Positions 28,101 through 37,100 of a stretch of DNA of 64,000 nt are shown here, one piece after another. The position numbers and the translations under genes were made by a program. The stretch lies in assembly GCA_947623455.1 (NCBI GenBank), contig OX392542.1, positions 11,663,625-11,727,624 on the forward strand, written 5' to 3'. The DNA comes from Mimachlamys varia. Taxonomy: Eukaryota > Mollusca > Bivalvia > Pectinida > Pectinidae. Under the pieces are notes generated by a model. The model was not told the origin of the DNA, searched no databases, and saw nothing but the letters and a program-made list of their open reading frames with translations. Within the stretch, counting starts at the first letter, position 1. Every line of letters starts with the position of its first letter.

Positions 28101-31100
28101 CAAGCTAAACATGAAACTATATACAAGATAACAAGCTTAACATGAAACTATATACAAGATAACAAGCTTAACATGAAACTATATACAAAATAACAAGCTA
28201 TACATGAAACTATATACAAAATAACAAGCTAAACATGAAACTATATACAAAATAACAAGCTAAACATGAAACTATATACAAAATAACAAGCTAAACATGA
28301 AACTATATACAAAATAGCAAGCTAAACATGAAACTATATACAAAATAACAAGCTTAACATGAAACTATATACAAAATAACAAGCTTAACATGAAACTATA
28401 TACAAAATAACAAGCTATACATGAAACTATATACAAAATAACAAGCTAAACATGAAACTATATACAAAATAACAAGCTATACATGAAACTATATACAAAA
28501 TAACAAGCTATACATGAAACTATATACAAAATAACAAGCTAAACATGAAACTATATACAAGATAACAAGCTAAACATGAAACTATATACAAAATAACAAG
28601 CTAAACATGAAACTATATACAAAATAGCAAGCTAAACATGAAACTTTATACAAAATAACAAGCTATACATGAAACTATATACAAGATAACAAGCTAAACA
28701 TGAAACTATATACAAAATAACAAGCTAAACATGAAACTATATACAAAATAGCAAGCTATACATGAAACTATATACAAGATAACAAGCTAAACATGAAACT
28801 ATATACAAAATAACAAGCTAAACATGAAACTATATACAAAATAGCAAGCTATACATGAAACTATATACAAAATAACAAGCTATACATGGAACTATATACA
28901 AAATAACAAGCTTAACATGAAACTATATACAAAATAACAAGCTATACATGAAACTATATACAAAATAACAAGCTTTACATGAAACTATATACAAAATAAC
29001 AAGCTTAACATGAAACTATATACAAAATAACAAGCTTAACATGAAACTATATACAAAATAACAAGCTATACATGAAACTATATACAAAATAACAAGCTTT
29101 ACATGAAACTATATACAAAATAACAAGCTTAACATGAAACTATATACAAAATAACAAGCTAAACATGAAACTATATACAAAATAACAAGCTAAACATGAA
29201 ACTTTATACAAAATAACAAGCTAAACATGAAACTATATACAAAATAGCAAGCTAAACATGAAACTATATACAAAATAACAAGCTATACATGAAACTTTAT
29301 ACAAAATAACAAGCTAAACATGAAACTATATACAAAATAACAAGCTAAACATGAAACTATATACAAAATAACAAGCTAAACATGAAACTATATACAAAAT
29401 AACAAGCTAAACATGAAACTATATACAAAATAACAAGCTAAACATGAAACTATATACAAAATAACAAGCTATACATGAAACTATATACAAAATAACAAGC
29501 TATACATGAAACTATATACAAAATAACAAGCTAAACATGAAACTATATGCAAGATAACAAGCTAAACATGAAACTATATACAAAATAACAAGCTTAACAT
29601 GAAACTATATACAAAATAACAAGCTAAACATGAAACTATATACAAAATAACAAGCTAAACATGAAACTATATACAAAATAGCAAGCTAAACATGAAATTT
29701 TATACAAAATAACAAGCTAAACATGAAACTATATACAATATAACAAGCTAAACATGAAACTATATACAATATAACAAGCTATACATGAAACTATATACAA
29801 TATAACAAGCTTAACATGAAACTATATACAAAATAACAAGCTAAACATGAAACTATATACAAAATAACAAGCTTAATATGAAACTATATACAAAATAACA
29901 AGCTAAACATGAAACTATATACAAAATAACAAGCTAAACATGAAACTATATACAAAATAACAAGCTAAACATGAAACTATATACAATGACGTTTTTCGCC
30001 ATTAGTGATTTGCTTTTATCTTGAATTATTTTCGAGCCTTTTGACAGTAGCATACATTAAGTAAAACTAAATAACAAAATATAAGTATAACGATATCGGC
30101 TGTCTGTTTCAATAGTATTCGTCTATCTTTCAAAGGATTTACAACGATAACTCGGTTCTCATTTTGAGGATTGGTGTTTACTCTTCGAGAACACCTGGTC
30201 TTATTCTCTTGTACTTTTACGAGGTTCTCCATGTAAATCCTTCCTTTGTTTCTATTTTGCCTCTAGTTTAATCAATTTAGAGTTCGGCTTATGGTTTTGT
30301 TGACGCTTTGTTAAAACAAAAACATTAGACAACAAAATGAAGTATAAAGTAATACACTTTGTAAGTATAACGATATTGGTTGTCTTTTTAATAGTATTCG
30401 TCTGTCACAAGTGGAAATAAATATTGCATAAAACATCGGAATATGTCTTTCCTCCATTACAGCCGCTTTCTCTCTATACAACACTTGTTTCATTTCTACA
30501 TGCCCATTCGGTGCATGTGTATATTTGATATACAATGTATGTGATATATGTACGTCATATTCTGTGTGAGGTTGCATGTGTGTATTTGATATACAATTCT
30601 GTATGAAGTTGCATGTGTGTATTTGATATACAATGTATGTGATATATGTACGTCATATTCTGTGTGAAGTTGCATGTGTCTGATCATAGTTAAATCAAAT
30701 TTTCAGGCAAAACAATAATTGCTGCTGGAGTTATGTACTGGAAACATTCGTTTGGTGATGTATATTATTGTTCCTTTAGGGTATATATACCAACATGCCG
30801 AATATATAAATATATGTATGAGCTTTGGGACAACAAACTAAACATATCTGTACAATTCATCTAAAATAGAACACAATGTTTTGTTTGGTAGAATAGACTG
30901 TCAGCCAAATATCAAATAATTTGCATAATATTTATTTTTAGTAGAAATATATGTCAGACACAGTATCACCAATGTTATTTATCTACAGTCTGACAATAGC
31001 TTCCGAACTATTATTTATACCTACAGTCAGAAAATAACTACTTACTTTTCATAATCATGGTACTTGTGATTCTTGGTGTTTGAAAGTCTCTTTAGAAATC

Positions 31101-34100
31101 TTTATTCTCCCCGAAATTGTTATGACTACAGGGTTTGAAAACAAATCAGAGAATACCGACACGCCAACAAAAACATAATCAGATTTACATCAAAATCCTT
31201 GAAAAAGTACAAGAGAATAAACCAGGTGATCCGGAGAGTAAGCGTTTTCTGCTTCATCGACGACACCTGTCTTAAAGTTAAGTCACATCATGTTATGGTC
31301 ACGTCCTCAAAATGAGAACTAAGTCATCATTCTCAATCTCAATAAGTAAACATACTATTGTGCACATTCAAAAACGCCCACCTTCATATCTTCATATAAT
31401 ACAAAGATATATCTGTCAATGAAACCAAGATGGCGACCAAAACACTTAGAAAGTTTAAGTAGAGATCGACGTAAGCAGCTGATATAGAAGATACTGTTGC
31501 GCCCTATGTTGTACCCTATTTTATTTCAAGTTTAAAAGGGTATATACGATCGACGTGGTCAGCAAACGTCTTGTTGTTTATAGACAACACACCGTCGATA
31601 AATCTGAAAGTGAAATTGAAATAGGTTACCTTTCCTGATAAATTCCTCGACAAAATCAGCGTCGCATGAACACAAAACATGTCAGCTCGGGATAGGGCAT
31701 AATTTGTTCCCATAGTAAAGTCGACATTATCTGCTATAAACCTTTCCTCATAACTTAACAAATATATTGGTAACAAGGAATTCAATTATTCGTTCTATAT
31801 CTTCCTGAGTATATGTCATCGTAGCTTTTATTATGTTTCCATTAAGTATGTTCCGAGATAATTCACAACCATATATTTGTGTCCACTTTTTCTTGAAAAA
31901 GAGGGCTCTAATATGGAGCGGTCAAATACAAGCTTTGAGTTTAGTTGGAGGTATGGTAGTGTACAGGTCTACATGAAAAGTCAAATGATATGAGCGACGA
32001 AACATGTTTGAGGTGGGAGCGTTTAAATATTGAAAGGACACATCTTGACCCTCGAACTGTATGGCAATTTGGCGTCATGTAGCTTAATGAATTGTTATAT
32101 GATATGACAAAATGACCCTCTCATTTACTTCTTAAGTTGCCATCTATCTGCACTATGGTAATAGTACCATACATGTACCAATACTGCTGTATTTTCGCAC
32201 GTGAATATTTTCGCTTAGCCTGACTCCAAACTATTCGCGGTGTGACAATTTCGCGCTTCAGTCATGCTGTTTTGTACTGTGTAACTATAAAACTGTTTCA
32301 GCTCGAGTGGTGTTGAATATGTTCGCGTGCAGATATATTCGCGGAGATTTTAAGCAAGAGAAATAATCGAACATTTCCACACCGCGAACAATTCCACGTT
32401 TACAGTATCTAACTAACGGTTATCTAATGGTTATCTCACTGCATACGTTGAGATTAACGTGACGCCTGTGCGTTCCTGTGTTCTGTAGAGCAATGTGCTT
32501 TATCTTTTCTATCTGATGGTTTTTACATTACTATTGATTTACTTTACCACTTGACAATGTTAACACTGTAAGGACATATACTTTACCACTTGACAATTTT
32601 GACACTATAGGGACATATACTTTACCACTTGACAATGTAAACACTATAGAGACATATACTTTACCACTTGACAATGTTAACACTATAGAGACATATACTT
32701 TACCACTTGACAATGTTAACACTACAGGGACATATACTTTACCACTTGACAATGTTAACACTATAGAGACATATACTTTACCACTTGACAATGTTAACAC
32801 TATAGGACATATACTTTACCACTTGACAATGTTAACACTATAGAGACATATACTTTACCACTTGACAATGTTAACACTATAGAGACATATACTTTACCAC
32901 TTGACAATGTTAACACTATAGAGACATATACTTTACCACTTGACAATGTTAACACTATAGAGACATATACTTTACCACTTGACAATGTTAACACTATAGA
33001 GACATATACTTTACCACTTGACAATGTTAACACTATATGACATACACTTTACCACTTGACAATGTTAACACTATAAAGACATATACTTTACCACTTGACA
33101 ATGTTAACACTATAGGGACATATTATTTACTACTTGACAATGTTAACACTACAGGGACATACACTTTACCACTTGACAATGTTAACACTACAGGGACATA
33201 CACTGTATCACTTGACAATGTTAACACTATAGAGACATATACTTTACCACTTGACAATGCTAACGCTATAGAAACATATACTTTACCAATTGACAATGTT
33301 AACACTAAAGGAACATATACTTTACCACTTGACAATGTTAACACTATATGACATATACTTTACCAATTGACAATGCTAACGCTATAGAGACTAATACTTT
33401 ACCACTTGACAATGTTAACACTATAGAGACATACACTGTATCACTTGACAATGTTAACACTATAGAGACATATACTTTACCACTTGACAATGTTAACACT
33501 ATAGGGACATATACTTCACCACTTGACAATGCTAACGCTATAGAGACTAATACTTTACCACTTGACAATGCTAACACTATAGAGACATATACTTTACCAC
33601 TTGACAATGTTAACACTATAGGGACATGCACTTTATCACTTGACAATGCTAACACTATAGGGACATATACTTTACCACTTGACAATGTTAACACTGTAGG
33701 GACATATACTTTACCACTTGACAATGTTAACACTATAGGGACATACACTGTATCACTTGACAATGTTAACACTGTAGGGACATATACTTTACCACTTGAC
33801 AATGCTAACACTGTAGAGACATATACTTTATCACTTGACAATGTTAACACTATAGGGACATATACTTTACCACTTGACAATGTTAACACTATAGGGACAT
33901 ATACTTTACCACTTGACAATGCTAACGCTATAGAAACATATACTTTACCACTTGACAATGTTAACAGTATAGAGACATATACTTTACCACTTGACAATGT
34001 TAACACTATAGGGACATATACTTTACCACTTGACAATGCTAACGCTATAGAAACATATACTTTACCACTTGACAATGTTAACACTATAGGGACATATACT

Positions 34101-37100
34101 TTACCACTTGACAATGTTAACAGTATAGAGACATATACTTTACCAATTGACAATGTTAACAGTATAGAGACATATACTTTACCACTTGACAATGTTAACA
34201 CTATAGGGACATATACTTTACCACTTGACAATGTTAACACTATAGGGACATACACTTTACCACTTGACAATGCTAACGCTATAGAAACATATACTTTACC
34301 AATTGACAATGTTAACAGTATAGAGACATATACTTTACCACTTGACAATGTTAACACTATAGGGACATATACTTTACCACTTGACAATGTTAACACTAAA
34401 GGAACATATACTTTACCACTTGACAATGTTAACACTATAGAGACATATACTTTACCACTTGACAATGTTAACACTGTAGTGACATATACTTTACCACTTG
34501 ACAATGCTAACACTATAGGAACATATACTTTACCACTTGACAATGTTAACACTATAGAGACATATACTTTACCACTTGACAATGTTAACACTATAGGGAC
34601 ATATACTTTACCACTTGACAATGTTAACACTATAGGGACATATACTTTACCACTTGACAATGTTAACACTATAGGGACATACACTTTACCACTTGACAAT
34701 GTTAACACTATAGGGACATATATTTTACCACTTGACAATGTTAACACTATAGAGACATATACTTTACCACTTGACAATGTTAACACTATAGGGACATACA
34801 CTTTACCACTTGACAATGTTAACACTATAGGGACATACACTTTACCACTTGACAATGTTAACGCTATAGAGACATATACTTTACCACTTGACAATGTTAA
34901 CACTATAGAGACATATACTTTACCACTTGACAATGTTAACACTATATGACATATACTTTACCACTTGACAATGTTAACACTATAGGGACATATACTTTAC
35001 CACTTGACAATGTTAACACTATAGGGACATATACTTTACCACTTGACAATGTTAACACTATAGGACATATACTTTACCACTTGACAATGTTAACACTATA
35101 GGGACATATACTTTACCACTTGAACATGTTAACACTATAGAGACATATACTTTACCACTTGACAATGTTAACAATATAGGAACATATACTTTACCATTTG
35201 ACAATGTTAACACTATAGGACATATACTTTACCACTTGACAATGTTAACACTATATGACATATACTTGACCACTTGTCAATGTTAACACTATAGGAACAT
35301 ATACTTTATCACTTGACAATGTTGACGCTATAGAGACATATACTTTACCACTTGACAAAGTTAACGCTATAGAGACATATACTTTACCACTTGACAATGT
35401 TAACAATATAGGGACATATACTTTACCACTTGACAATGTTAACACTATATGACATATACTTTACCACTTGTCAATGTTAACACTATAGGGACATATACTT
35501 TACCACTTGACAATGTTAACACTATAGGGACATATACTTTACCACTTGACAATGTTAACACTATAGGGACATATACTTTACCACTTGACAATGTTAACAC
35601 TATAGAGACATACACTGTATCACTTGACAATGTTAACACTATAGGGACATACACTTTACCACTTGACAATGTTAACACTTTAGAGACATATACTTTACCA
35701 CTTGACAATGTTAACACTATAGGAACATATATTTTACCACATGACAATGTTAACACTATAGGAACATAAACTTTACCAATTGACAATGTTAACACTAAAG
35801 AGCATATACTTAACCACTTGACAATGTTAACACTAAAGGAACATATACTTTACCAATTGACAATGCTAACGCTATAGAGACATATACTTTACCACTTGAC
35901 AATGTTAACACTAAAGGAACATATACTTTACCACTTGACAATGTTAACACTATAGGGACATATACTTTACCACTTGACAATGTTAACACTATAGGGACAT
36001 ATACTTTACCACTTGACAATGTTAACACTAAAGGAACATATACTTTACCACTTGACAATGTTAACACTATAGGAACATATACTTTACCACATGACAATGG
36101 TAACACTATAGGAACATAAACTTTACCAATTGACAATGTTAACACTAAAGAGCATATACTTAACCACTTGACAATGTTAACACTAAAGGAACATATACTT
36201 TACCACTTGACAATGTTAACACTATAGGGACATATACTTTACCACTTGACAATGTTAACACTATAGGGACATATACTTTACCACTTGACAATGTTAACAC
36301 TAAAGAAACATATACTTTACCACTTGACAATGTTAACACTATAAAGACATATACTTTACCACTGGACAATGTTAACACTGTAGGGACATATACTTTTCCA
36401 CTTGACAATGCTAACGCTATAGAAACATATACTTTACCAATTGACAATGCTAACGCTATAGAGACATATACTTTACCACTTGACAATGTTAACACTATAG
36501 GAACATATACTTTACCACTTGACAATGTTAACACTATAAAGACATTTACTTTACCACTTGACAATGTTAACACTAAAGGAACATATACTTTACCACTTGA
36601 CAATGTTAACACTAAAGGAACATATACTTTACCACTTGACAATGTTAACACTATAGGGACATATACTTTACCACTTGACAATGTTGACACTATAGAGACA
36701 TATACTTTACCACTTGACAATGTTAACACAATAGGGACATATACTTTACCACTTGACAATGTTAACACTAAAGGAACATATACTTTACCACTTGACAATG
36801 TTAACACTATAGGGACATACACTTTACCACTTGACAATGTTAACACTACAGGGACATATACTTTACCACTTGACAATGTTAACACTATAGGAACATATAC
36901 TTTACCACTTGACAATGATAACACTATAGGGACATATACTTTACCACTTGACAATGTTAACACTATAGGAACATATACTTTACCACTTGACAATTTTAAC
37001 ACTATAGGAACATATACTTTACCACTTGACAATGTTAACACTATAGAGACATATACTTTACCACTTGACAATTTTAACACTATAGGGACATATACTTTAC

